In this document: piece by piece, positions 1-6,163 of the stretch
How positions within the stretch are numbered: the first letter of the stretch is position 1
Layout: the number at the start of each line of letters is the position of its first letter
From: Candidatus Atribacteria bacterium
GTDB taxonomy: Bacteria; Atribacterota; Phoenicimicrobiia; Phoenicimicrobiales; Phoenicimicrobiaceae
Length of the DNA: 6,981 nt
Direction: 5' to 3'
NCBI GenBank assembly: GCA_003513845.1
Contig: DOTB01000018.1
Coordinates: 1-6,981, forward strand
Position numbers and translations under genes: made by a program
Notes under the pieces: generated by a model
Database searches by the model: none
The model's input: only the letters and a program-made list of their open reading frames with translations
What the model was told of the DNA's origin: nothing

Positions 1-1293
1 TTATCTGTTCCAGCAACTATCGGTATGATGGTAAACGCATTATATAATCTCGTTGATACTATCTTTGTCGGAAGAGGAGTGGGGGCTTTAGCCATCGGTG
101 GATTAACTATTGCCTTCCCCATTCAAATGGTTATAATGGCTTTTGCCCAGATGATAGGAATTGGAGCAGCCTCAGCCATATCCAGAAGTCTGGGAGCAAA
201 AGACATAGAAAAAGCTGACTATGTCGCCGGAAATTCTTTTTTATGTATAATTGTAACGAGTTTAATAATTGCTACTATCGGTCTTATTTTTACCGAACCT
301 CTGTTAAGATTCTTCGGTTCAACAGAAACCATTTTACCTTATGCCAAAGATTATATTACTATTATACTCTGGGGTAGTGTTTTCTCTTCCTTTGCCATGT
401 CTTCTAATAATTTAATCAGAGCTGAAGGTAATGCTAAAGTAGCTATGGCTACCATGCTTATCGGAGCAATATTAAATATAATCCTGGATCCAATTTTTAT
501 ATTTGTTTTTAAAATGGGGGTCAAAGGTGCAGCCCTGGCTACAGTTATTTCTAAATTTGTTTCTTTTATCTATATATTAATCTATTTATATAGTGGTAAA
601 AGTTCATTGAAAGTAAAACTACGCCACTTAAAACCTAAAATGCATATCGTAATCGAAATACTTACTGTAGGGTTTGCAGCTTTTGCCAGGCAGGTTACCG
701 GGAGTGTTGTAGCTATTGTAGTAAATAATTCTTTGAGGTTTTTTGGTGGAGATATGGCTTTAATAATTGTAGGTATACTTCACCGGGTTACTATGTTTGT
801 GTTTATGCCCTTATTTGGGGTAGTTCAGGGGATGCAGCCTATAGTAGGATTTAATTACGGAGCAAAGAACCTTGATAGGGTAAAAGAGACAATTAAATTA
901 TCGCTTATTATTACTACTGCTATTGCTACCTTTGGGTGGTTAATAATTGAATTATTCCCTTTTATAGTTATAAGTATGTTTACCAGGGAACCAGAAATAA
1001 TAGAAAAAGGCTCTACTATAATGAGGATAGTTATCTCTGTGATTCCGGTAATCGGTATACAGATAGTGGGAGCAGCTCTATTTCAATCCTTGGGAAAAGC
1101 AGTTCCTTCATTGATATTGTCTTTGCTTAGACAAGTTCTATTATTTATCCCTTTAGTTATTATACTGCCACGAATTCTTAGACTTGGACTTTTAGGTATC
1201 TGGATTGCCTATCCTGCTGCTGATATTTTATCGGTAGTCCTTACTATATTATTTTTAAAAGGTGAATTGAAAAAGATGAACTTAAGCCTTTGA
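1..1293 (+). CDS. MATE-family multidrug/cation antiporter (5' end outside window)
   Basis: An integral membrane exporter of the MATE family. Known members expel organic cations, drugs or metabolites in exchange for Na+ or H+ across the cytoplasmic membrane. The frame is already open at base 1: the residues LSVPATIG precede the first ATG at 25, so that ATG is internal and the true start lies upstream. About 430 residues are visible against a usual 440-460, so only a short N-terminal piece is missing. Family signatures are the opening helix with NALYNLVDTIFVGR, the segment RAEGNAKVAM followed by a helix with NIILDPIFIF, and the C-terminal FQSLGKAVPS. Hydrophobic segments are spread along the whole length, consistent with the 12-helix, two-bundle fold. 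It ends in TGA, 11 bp from the end of the convergent hydrolase gene, with no clear terminator hairpin between them. The family is certain; the substrate cannot be read from the sequence. The general style is closer to MepA/DinF-like MATEs of Gram-positive bacteria than to NorM, which is inference. Confidence 0.93.
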   Translation, partial: LSVPATIGMMVNALYNLVDTIFVGRGVGALAIGGLTIAFPIQMVIMAFAQMIGIGAASAISRSLGAKDIEKADYVAGNSFLCIIVTSLIIATIGLIFTEPLLRFFGSTETILPYAKDYITIILWGSVFSSFAMSSNNLIRAEGNAKVAMATMLIGAILNIILDPIFIFVFKMGVKGAALATVISKFVSFIYILIYLYSGKSSLKVKLRHLKPKMHIVIEILTVGFAAFARQVTGSVVAIVVNNSLRFFGGDMALIIVGILHRVTMFVFMPLFGVVQGMQPIVGFNYGAKNLDRVKETIKLSLIITTAIATFGWLIIELFPFIVISMFTREPEIIEKGSTIMRIVISVIPVIGIQIVGAALFQSLGKAVPSLILSLLRQVLLFIPLVIILPRILRLGLLGIWIAYPAADILSVVLTILFLKGELKKMNLSL

Positions 1294-1304
1294 TGAAATT
1301 TTTC

Positions 1305-2081
1305 TCATTTTACATTAATGTATTTCTCGTAAAATTCATTTATGATAGCATGCATATATTTATCCAGTTTTTTAAAAACAAATTTTTTAATCTCTTTCGG
1401 AACAATTCCATAATAAGCTTCAGCTATTCCTCCAGCCATACAGGCCAGGGTATCACTATCTCCCCCCAGGGATATGGCTTTGCGAATCGCATCTTCATAA
1501 TTCTCTGATTCCAGAAAAGCTATGACGGCCTGAGGTACACTCCCTGGACAGGTGGGGTCAAAACTATACCATCTTTGAATGTCTTCTATCCTGTCTCCTA
1601 AATTGTAACTAAACTTTTTCTCGATAAATTCTTTTATTTCCTCTTTTTTCTTACCTGTTCGAGCTAAAAAGATAGCAGATGCTACTGCTTGCGCTCCTTT
1701 TATCCCTTCCAAATGATTGTGGGTAACCTGAGCGCTCTCTTTGGCCTGTTTTAATACTTCATCCAAATATTTGTAGGCAAACCCTATAGGGCTAACCCGC
1801 ATAGCTGAACCATTACCCAAACTGTTATAGGGACCTGCTCCCGGGGTAAAAGCCCATCTTATGAAGTATCCTCCATATCCGGCATTAGGATATCTTTTGC
1901 AATACTCTCTATAAGTAACTGCAAAATCTTTCTGGTGTAAAATACAATCTGCAGTGGCAATAGTTAGGACTGTATCATCTGTAAAAGTACACAACTGATT
2001 AAGAAGCTTAAAATCAGTTCTTTTAATCGGTATTCCCTCATATACCGAACCAATAATATCCCCAGCTATAGCTCCTAACAT
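1305..2081 (-). CDS. ADP-ribosylglycohydrolase (DraG-like) family protein
   Basis: A predicted cytoplasmic dinuclear-metal hydrolase that removes ADP-ribose from modified proteins, nucleic acids or small molecules. At 258 residues it is normal for the compact bacterial ADP-ribosylglycohydrolase fold. All key elements are present: the N-terminal GAIAGDIIGS (residues 3-12), the metal-binding FTDDT (33-37), GNGSAMR (89-95), the HNHLEG region (121-126), and the second metal site SLGGDSDT (204-211) followed by the helix CMAGGIAEA. No inactivating change is seen. The ATG at 2081 is preceded by a purine-rich site (AAGGTAGGG on the minus strand, about 2089-2097). A promoter candidate lies at 2118-2145. 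There is no ADP-ribosyltransferase (DraT-like or toxin) and no macrodomain gene beside it, and no nitrogenase genes, so a role in nitrogenase control is unsupported. Members of this family are also known to act on ADP-ribosyl-arginine, O-acetyl-ADP-ribose or ADP-ribosylated DNA. The substrate is unknown here. Confidence 0.93.
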   Translation of the reverse strand: MLGAIAGDIIGSVYEGIPIKRTDFKLLNQLCTFTDDTVLTIATADCILHQKDFAVTYREYCKRYPNAGYGGYFIRWAFTPGAGPYNSLGNGSAMRVSPIGFAYKYLDEVLKQAKESAQVTHNHLEGIKGAQAVASAIFLARTGKKKEEIKEFIEKKFSYNLGDRIEDIQRWYSFDPTCPGSVPQAVIAFLESENYEDAIRKAISLGGDSDTLACMAGGIAEAYYGIVPKEIKKFVFKKLDKYMHAIINEFYEKYINVK

Positions 2082-2117
2082 AATATATTCCCTACCTTGA
2101 AAATAAATTAATTCTAA

Positions 2118-2145
2118 ATTCTATCAAAAGTACATAACTTGGCAT
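2118..2145 (-). promoter_or_regulatory. Possible sigma-70-type promoter of the ADP-ribosylglycohydrolase gene
   Basis: On the minus strand, ATGCCA (2140-2145, 4 of 6 to TTGACA) is followed after 16 bases by TAGAAT (2118-2123, 5 of 6 to TATAAT). A TG one base upstream of the hexamer makes an extended -10. It lies 37 bases from the start codon. This is a pattern match by eye in AT-rich DNA; a second TAGAAT lies at 2111-2116. Confidence 0.35.
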
Positions 2146-2158
2146 TTTTATTATTTAT

Positions 2159-2193
2159 CGGATGCGCAGGTCCGGGTTATATTCCAATAACCG
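2159..2193. terminator. Two adjacent short hairpins, possible terminator of the repeat-protein gene
   Basis: A small GC-rich island in AT-rich DNA, 28 bp past the stop of the minus-strand gene that ends at 2221. One stem pairs CGGA (2159-2162) with TCCG (2171-2174), and its loop contains the palindrome TGCGCA. The next pairs GGTTAT (2175-2180) with ATAACC (2187-2192) over a 6-base loop. A position just downstream of a gene suits a transcription end, but no clean T-run follows on the minus strand, so it is not a classical intrinsic terminator. Confidence 0.25.
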
Positions 2194-2220
2194 ATTCTAT
2201 GTATTTTTAGATGTATCTAC

Positions 2221-2943
2221 CTATTTAAGCACTGGTTTATTCTTATATTTTACTTCAGATTTATGGGGTAAAAATAATTTTTCCTCCGAGATATTTCTTT
2301 GTCTTAATATCATAGACCAGTCTAATCCTCTCTCCCTATCTTGCAGTAATAATTCAAAACTAATTCTCTCATGTGCTCCTAAATTCACTGCCAGGAGAAT
2401 ATCATTTAGAGTAAATTCCCTTTCAATATAAAGCAATAATCTCTCCATCTCAATCCTGTAATAATCGCTTATAAAATTAAGAAAGATAATTCTCTCTGGT
2501 GCTAACCTAGTTTTGAGCCCTACTTTTTTACCTTTTCCATGGGTTAAAGCCATCTGCATACCATGGGTATTAGGAGGTAATCCTAATATGCTAGCAACTC
2601 TACTCCAATCACCTTCCCCCTTCCGCAGGACAAAAATCAAAGGAAGTGGTCTCCGGCTTTCCCCTGAGAAAAATAAAGCAGTAACAATATCTTCGGGATA
2701 AAATCCTCTCTGACGATAGTCTAACATTAACTTAGTATCTATTCCAAAAAATTCTCCAGCAACTGCCATTTTAAGCCTATCCAGCTTTAACTCCCCTTCC
2801 TCAAAGGAAATAGTTGGTGAAAAACTAAAATCTATACAGTAAGCACTACCTGCCATCAAAACCAGAATGAAGCCCAACAACAAAAAACAATGTATCATTC
2901 TATTCGAATATTTAATGTTCGAATTTTTTATTATCTTCTCCAT
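2221..2943 (-). CDS. Predicted secreted protein of unknown function with a two-fold internal repeat
   Basis: I do not recognise this 240-residue protein. It starts with a basic stretch (K3-R15) and a hydrophobic run (about 17-36, ending GSAYC), which reads as a signal peptide or N-terminal anchor. Tyr before the Cys makes a lipoprotein signal unlikely. The rest is hydrophilic with no further membrane segment. Residues about 65-122 and 161-218 align to each other without gaps at a constant offset of 96: I68/I164, L74/L170, Y76/Y172, R79/R175, F81/F177, D85-I86/D181-I182, A89/A185, R97/R193, L102/L198, R107/R203, and the clearest match DWS 112-114/208-210. About a quarter of positions are identical, so this is an old tandem duplication of a probably helical unit. 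The start at 2943 is well supported by AGGAGG at 2955-2960 (11-base spacing) and an extended -10 at 2996-3004. No neighbour hints at function; the gene looks monocistronic. Reality of the gene is likely, function unknown. Confidence 0.82.
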   Translation of the reverse strand: MEKIIKNSNIKYSNRMIHCFLLLGFILVLMAGSAYCIDFSFSPTISFEEGELKLDRLKMAVAGEFFGIDTKLMLDYRQRGFYPEDIVTALFFSGESRRPLPLIFVLRKGEGDWSRVASILGLPPNTHGMQMALTHGKGKKVGLKTRLAPERIIFLNFISDYYRIEMERLLLYIEREFTLNDILLAVNLGAHERISFELLLQDRERGLDWSMILRQRNISEEKLFLPHKSEVKYKNKPVLK

Positions 2944-2954
2944 TTTATTGTTAT

Positions 2955-2960
2955 CCTCCT
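2955..2960 (-). promoter_or_regulatory. Ribosome binding site of the duplicated secreted protein
   Basis: The minus strand reads AGGAGG, a near-perfect match to the 16S rRNA 3' end, 11 bases before the ATG at 2943. It fixes that start. Confidence 0.7.
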
Positions 2961-2995
2961 CATTTTTTAATCTAAAAACATTTTTACTATTTAAT

Positions 2996-3004
2996 ATTAT
3001 ACCA
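2996..3004 (-). promoter_or_regulatory. Extended -10 promoter element upstream of the duplicated secreted protein
   Basis: The minus strand reads TGGTATAAT: a consensus -10 hexamer (2996-3001) with a TG one base upstream (extended -10). No good -35 is visible at 16-18 bases, which extended -10 promoters can tolerate. It lies 52 bases before the start codon and gives a leader of roughly 45 bases. Confidence 0.45.
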
Positions 3005-3040
3005 AATTTTACTTAGCAGTTATATTATTTTTTGTTTAGC

Positions 3041-3397
3041 TTAGAATGGTCCTTCTAAATATTTAGAAAGGATTTGTCCAGGGTCATCAAAGGATGCTGA
3101 TAGTGTCTGTTCCATAAAGAATCAATACTCCGTCAAGACCTTTTTGAAGTTCTTCTACTATAACAGAAGTAATTATTACCCATTGTTCTGGATGAAGATT
3201 AGAACTATCTTCCCCTGGCATTCCTAAAGGTTCCTCACAGATTGCTTCTACATTTTTTCCTGATAAAATTTTTCTATATAATTATGCAATGATTTAAAGC
3301 TTTTATTGCTCGGACTTGTCACCTTCCCTTTTCCATGAAAACTACTCACTATAGTTCCTCCGGCAAAAATCACCAAAATTCTCTTTTTCCGCTGCAT
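3041..3397 (-). pseudogene. L-asparaginase-like gene, frameshifted and truncated
   Basis: A remnant of an asparaginase/glutaminase-family gene, an enzyme that hydrolyses L-asparagine to aspartate and ammonia. The start is intact: ATG at 3397 behind GAGGGGG (about 3403-3409). The first frame (3397 to the TAG at 3248) encodes 49 residues, including ILVIFAGGTI, where the family's catalytic Thr sits in GGTI (residue 15). A frameshift near 3260-3275 moves the reading into a second frame (3260 to the TGA at 3087). That frame carries the second half of the active site: EDSSNLHPEQW, then GLDGVLILYGTDTIS, matching the family's DSSN(M)TPEHW and HGTDTM blocks. Reading then stops. A third frame continues as SASFDDPGQILSKYLEGPF and ends at 3041-3043; I cannot place that segment. 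About 110 residues remain of a normal 320-340, so the rest of the domain is gone. This is a non-functional gene unless the frameshift is a sequencing error, which would still leave it truncated. Confidence 0.82.
3053..3068. repeat. 16-bp perfect palindrome
   Basis: TTCTAAATATTTAGAA is its own reverse complement. A further TTAGAA at 3041-3046 pairs with its left arm, so three alternating arms occur within 28 bp. It lies at the dead 3' end of the asparaginase remnant and about 55 bp upstream of the -10 of the duplicated secreted protein. It could be an operator or a weak hairpin. AT-rich DNA makes a chance palindrome of this size fairly likely. Confidence 0.4.
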
Positions 3398-3485
3398 CTT
3401 TACCCCCTCTAAAATTATTAAATATTATGATAAATAGTGACAAAAGGTTATTTCTTGTTTTCTTCATACTTGTCATCTTCTTTAT

Positions 3486-3519
3486 TCTACAAAATTTTTA
3501 AAAATCCTCTTTTTGTAGA
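3486..3519. repeat. Inverted repeat, 9-bp perfect arms
   Basis: TCTACAAAA (3486-3494) pairs with TTTTGTAGA (3511-3519) across a 16-base AT-rich loop. It sits in the 166-bp stretch between the asparaginase remnant and the sugar-binding protein fragment, where I find no gene on either strand. There is no T-run typical of a terminator on either side. It could be a transcriptional pause, an operator or the scar of a mobile element; none is shown. Confidence 0.4.
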
Positions 3520-3533
3520 GATAAAAATGTAAG

Positions 3534-3562
3534 TAGATTTTTATGTAGCTTTATACTATAAT
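3534..3562 (+). promoter_or_regulatory. Possible plus-strand promoter pointing into the sugar-binding protein fragment
   Basis: TAGATT (3534-3539, weak -35) is followed after 17 bases by a perfect TATAAT (3557-3562). The first plus-strand ATG downstream is at 3598 and begins MKNKMKIRNC, resembling the basic start of a signal peptide. From about 3630 on, the DNA is the reverse of the sugar-binding protein remnant, and the frame closes at 3708 after 36 residues. If active, it would make antisense RNA to the remnant. Confidence 0.25.
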
Positions 3563-3563
3563 T

Positions 3564-4159
3564 TTAAAAAAATAAAAAATTAGAAGTGGGTTGTACTATG
3601 AAGAATAAAATGAAGATAAGAAATTGTTTTGCCTTAGCATCAAGCACGGCATCAAACCCTACAACAAACATCTCATTTTGTCTATTAGCTGCTTTTATAG
3701 CTTGAATTGCTCCCAGAGCCATCTCGTCATTCTGGGCAAATACTGCATCAATTTTTGGTTGGGCTTGAAGGATATTTTCCATAACGCTCATTCCTTTAGC
3801 CCTATCAAAATCAGCTGTCTGTTTGGCAGCTAACTTAATATCAGGATATTTTGCAATATACGTATCAAAACCCTGCCCCCTTTCTCGAGCAGCAGATGCA
3901 CCGGTAATTCCTTCTAATTCTACTACGATTCCCATTCCTCCTAATTGCTCTACTACATAGGCTGCTGCCATCTCTCCTCCTTTGACATTATCAGAAGCAA
4001 TGTGTAAAGCCACATCTCCACCACTAACACTGCGGTCAATAGTTAATAGAGGAATACCAGCTTTATTAACCTGCTCAACTGCTAGAACTAAAGCATCAGC
4101 ATCAGTAGGATTTAAGAGAATAACATCAACTTTTTTCTGGATTAAGTCTTCATGAATTT
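3564..4159 (-). pseudogene. Ribose-type ABC transporter substrate-binding protein, fragment lacking both ends
   Basis: The middle of a periplasmic-binding-protein (Peripla_BP_4, RbsB-like) gene, whose product normally captures ribose or a related sugar outside the membrane for an ABC importer. The continuous reading from about 4151 contains EDLIQKKVDVILLNPTDADA, then AGIPLLTIDRSVSGG, HIASDN, GITGASAARERGQGF, ADFDRAKGMSVMENIL, AQNDEMALGAIQA and VVGFDA, all hallmark RbsB blocks in the right order. The signal peptide and roughly the first 70-80 residues are missing: the frame runs straight into the 3' end of the adjacent deacylase gene with no start or ribosome site. The C-terminal 45-50 residues are also missing: after about 3630 the frame continues in unrelated AT-rich sequence to a TAA at 3564. 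A GTG at 4013 would give a 149-residue open frame, but it is internal (…SGGD-V-ALHIAS…) and not a credible start. No permease or ATPase gene is nearby. The family is very sure; the fragment is almost certainly non-functional. Confidence 0.88.
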
Positions 4160-4624
4160 CTATTTTCTTATTCTTATTACCTGCCCTTGATTGGCTTTCT
4201 GCAATTCTTTAGGGGAAATTTTAATGAGGGATTTTTCTGAACCACCTCCGGAATATACTACTTCCTTTTCCATTACTTTCGGGTCTATTAAAAAAATAGC
4301 TGAATATCCAAAAGAGGGTACACCGCCACAGACAAAACCGATTTTCTCCATAATTTCCTGCGGATTAGCTATCCGTGGACGTTCAATCCCCAGAGCCTTC
4401 CCTATTTTTCTAGTGCTAGCTCGATCTTCTCCTTTGACAATAGCTACAATTAGATTCCCTTTTTTATCAACCAAACAGATATTTTTCACAAAATTTTCTG
4501 CTGATGCATTGACTGTTCTTGCTGCTTCCTCTACCGAATGACAGGAAGTTTCAAAAGATAAATGTTCTGCTTTGATATGGTTATCTTTAATATACTTCTT
4601 AATTTTTTCTTCGTAAGAATTCAT
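4160..4624 (-). CDS. YbaK/EbsC (ProX)-type aminoacyl-tRNA deacylase
   Basis: A cytoplasmic trans-editing enzyme, homologous to the insertion domain of prolyl-tRNA synthetase, that hydrolyses mischarged tRNA (for example Cys- or Ala-tRNA(Pro)) to keep translation accurate. At 154 residues it is full length. Visible family elements are SCHSVEEAA (27-35), VKNICLVDKKG (46-56) with Lys47 at the position of the essential lysine of YbaK, VKGEDRASTRKIGKALG (63-79), RIANPQEIME (84-93), GGVPSFGY (100-107), IDPKVMEKEVVYSGGGS (113-129) and the C-terminal ISPKEL. The ATG at 4624 is the most upstream possible start, since an in-frame TAG lies at 4628-4630. GGAGGT at 4639-4644 is 14 bases away, a little long. 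It has its own likely promoter (4694-4721). The stop lies within about 10 bp of the truncated 5' edge of the sugar-binding protein fragment, so a rearrangement ended just outside this gene. Which mischarged tRNA it edits cannot be read from the sequence. Confidence 0.94.
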   Translation of the reverse strand: MNSYEEKIKKYIKDNHIKAEHLSFETSCHSVEEAARTVNASAENFVKNICLVDKKGNLIVAIVKGEDRASTRKIGKALGIERPRIANPQEIMEKIGFVCGGVPSFGYSAIFLIDPKVMEKEVVYSGGGSEKSLIKISPKELQKANQGQVIRIRK

Positions 4625-4693
4625 TCTCTATAATTCAGACCTCCAAACTACAAATTTAAGGGGAAAACAGTAGATAAAATTAGAACTAATACT

Positions 4694-4721
4694 ACCATAA
4701 AAACCGTAAAAAACGTGTCAA
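4694..4721 (-). promoter_or_regulatory. Sigma-70-type promoter of the deacylase gene
   Basis: The minus strand has a perfect -35 TTGACA (4716-4721), a 16-base spacer and TATGGT (4694-4699, 4 of 6 to TATAAT). It lies in the 114-bp gap between the TPR gene stop and the deacylase start, so the deacylase need not depend on read-through. Confidence 0.5.
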
Positions 4722-4738
4722 AGAATAGATATTTTTTA

Positions 4739-5995
4739 TTACTTATAAATCATATCAAATAATTGGTCTGCTATTTGCTGGTCTAAACTTTTCAGAATTT
4801 TATATTCATCCAAAGCACTATTTTTATCCCCCTGAACCAGATAAGCCATTCCTAGACCATAGTGGGCATAAGTATAATCTGGCTGAATACGTATTGCTTG
4901 TTTAAAGGCTTCAATGGTTTTTTCATAATCCTCTAATTGACTGTAAGCCCATCCTAAACCGTAATGAGCATCTGCATCTTCTGGATTTTGTTTAATGGCT
5001 TCCTTAAAAGCATCAACAGCTTCCTGATATTTTCCCAACTCTCCATAAGCCCAACCTAAATTATAATAAATATAACTATAATTTGGATTAATCCGAATAA
5101 TTTCCTGATAAGCCTCTACGGCTTTCTCATAATCCCCTTTCTTATTATAGAGCCACCCTAAATAGAAAAAAGCATCAGTATGTTGGGGATTGATCTGGAT
5201 TACTTTTTTAAAGCTTTCGATAGCTGCCTTATCTCTATTTTCTATTTTTTGGTAAAGCATACCTAATGTATAGTAAATTTCTTCAATAGAATCAGTTAAC
5301 AAATCTGCAGCCTTTTTCAGGTTTTCAATAGCTTCCGGATATTTTTCTACTTCTTTATAATTCATCCCTAAATGGTAAAATGCCTTACCATAATCCGGTT
5401 TGAGTTGAATGGCTTTTTTTAAAACTTCAATTGACTTATTATGCTCCCCAATTTCTTCATAAGTAATTCCTAAACCATAATAAATTTGAGCATCATTGGG
5501 AGCAAGAAGTAAAGCTTGCTTAAAAGCTGAAATAGATTCATTATATCTTCCTAATTCATAATACACTAATCCCAGACCATAATGGGCACTGGCAAAATCT
5601 GGTTTACTACGAACCGCTTCTTTAAAAGCTTCTAATGCCTTATCATTTTTTTGAAGTTCCAGATAGGAAAGACCTAATTCATAATATGCAGAACTATAAT
5701 GGGGTTTTAAGTTGGTAGCGTTTTTGTAGAAGATTACTGCTTTTTCAAATTGATGAGTAACTCTAAATATTTTTCCTATTTGGAAATGTGCTTCTGCATG
5801 TTTTGGGTCTAATTCGATAATTTGCTGGAAATAAATAAGTGCCTTTTCGAATTGTTTTTTATTTTCTAATAAATCAACACCCTGAAAGTACAGTTCTTCT
5901 ATTGACTTATCCTGACTAAAACAGAGGATATTGACCGAAGCTACAAAGATAATAATCAAGGGCAAAAAAATAATTAATTTATATAGATTCCTCAT
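4739..5995 (-). CDS. Exported or membrane-anchored TPR protein (eleven tandem TPRs)
   Basis: A helical-repeat scaffold likely to bind other proteins outside the cytoplasm; no catalytic domain is present. I prefer the ATG at 5995 (418 residues, MRNLYK…) because AGGGGG at 6002-6007 sits 6 bases ahead and it leaves a typical short signal-peptide N-region. The upstream ATG at 6013 (424 residues) has only a weak AGGT. Numbered from the longer form, a hydrophobic segment spans 13-32 (signal peptide or anchor; NILC is not a good lipobox). Eleven repeats of about 34 residues then fill 37-424 almost without linker, many ending NP or KP with the cores YYGLGxxYxELGxYxEAI and AFKxAI. Repeats 6 and 7 are slightly irregular (36 residues and one extra Ala). 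A short C-terminal helix ends the chain. Neighbouring repeats (3-4, 9-10) are alike enough to suggest recent unit duplication. A promoter candidate lies at 6086-6114. In other bacteria such proteins serve in secretion, envelope assembly or signalling; the partner here is unknown. Confidence 0.93.
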   Translation of the reverse strand: MRNLYKLIIFLPLIIIFVASVNILCFSQDKSIEELYFQGVDLLENKKQFEKALIYFQQIIELDPKHAEAHFQIGKIFRVTHQFEKAVIFYKNATNLKPHYSSAYYELGLSYLELQKNDKALEAFKEAVRSKPDFASAHYGLGLVYYELGRYNESISAFKQALLLAPNDAQIYYGLGITYEEIGEHNKSIEVLKKAIQLKPDYGKAFYHLGMNYKEVEKYPEAIENLKKAADLLTDSIEEIYYTLGMLYQKIENRDKAAIESFKKVIQINPQHTDAFFYLGWLYNKKGDYEKAVEAYQEIIRINPNYSYIYYNLGWAYGELGKYQEAVDAFKEAIKQNPEDADAHYGLGWAYSQLEDYEKTIEAFKQAIRIQPDYTYAHYGLGMAYLVQGDKNSALDEYKILKSLDQQIADQLFDMIYK

Positions 5996-6001
5996 CCCCC
6001 A

Positions 6002-6007
6002 CCCCCT
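6002..6007 (-). promoter_or_regulatory. Ribosome binding site deciding the TPR gene start
   Basis: The minus strand reads AGGGGG, 6 bases before the ATG at 5995. It lies inside the coding region that would exist if translation began at the upstream ATG (6013). This supports the shorter form. The broken asparaginase gene uses a similar G-rich site. Confidence 0.6.
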
Positions 6008-6085
6008 ATTCATATTACCTAATATTTTGTGTAGGGCAGATTAGCGATAATTGGTATATTTTTAAAGGGACAATTCTTGCAGAAT

Positions 6086-6114
6086 ATTATTTGTTACTAT
6101 TGTATTACTTTCAA
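6086..6114 (-). promoter_or_regulatory. Possible promoter of the TPR gene
   Basis: On the minus strand TTGAAA (6109-6114, 5 of 6 to the -35 consensus), a 17-base spacer and AATAAT (6086-6091, 5 of 6 to the -10) stand about 90 bases before the preferred start codon. The spacing is ideal. The site overlaps the region that follows the broken TTG frame, so transcription of the TPR gene is probably independent of the hsdS remnant. Confidence 0.4.
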
Positions 6115-6163
6115 ACAAATAGTGTTTACACTGCCCACTCTTCTCTATAAAGAATAATACTAT

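Noticed and set aside
1290..1508. Plus-strand 72-codon frame overlapping the MATE stop
   Set aside because: It is antisense to the ADP-ribosylglycohydrolase C-terminus, including its metal-binding region, and has no ribosome site.
2162..2431. Plus-strand open frame of 89 codons
   Set aside because: It overlaps the 3' half of the minus-strand secreted protein, has no ribosome site, and its residues are not protein-like; it is a shadow frame.
3598..3708. 36-residue plus-strand peptide as a real small gene
   Set aside because: Everything after about codon 11 is reverse-strand sugar-binding-protein DNA and the ribosome site is poor; kept only as a junction observation.
3564..4013. Intact 149-residue gene starting at GTG 4013
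   Set aside because: Conserved RbsB sequence continues in frame upstream of the GTG and the C-terminal end is unrelated sequence, so this is a piece of a pseudogene.
4191..4541. Plus-strand open frame of 116 codons
   Set aside because: It lies wholly antisense to the clearly identified deacylase gene.
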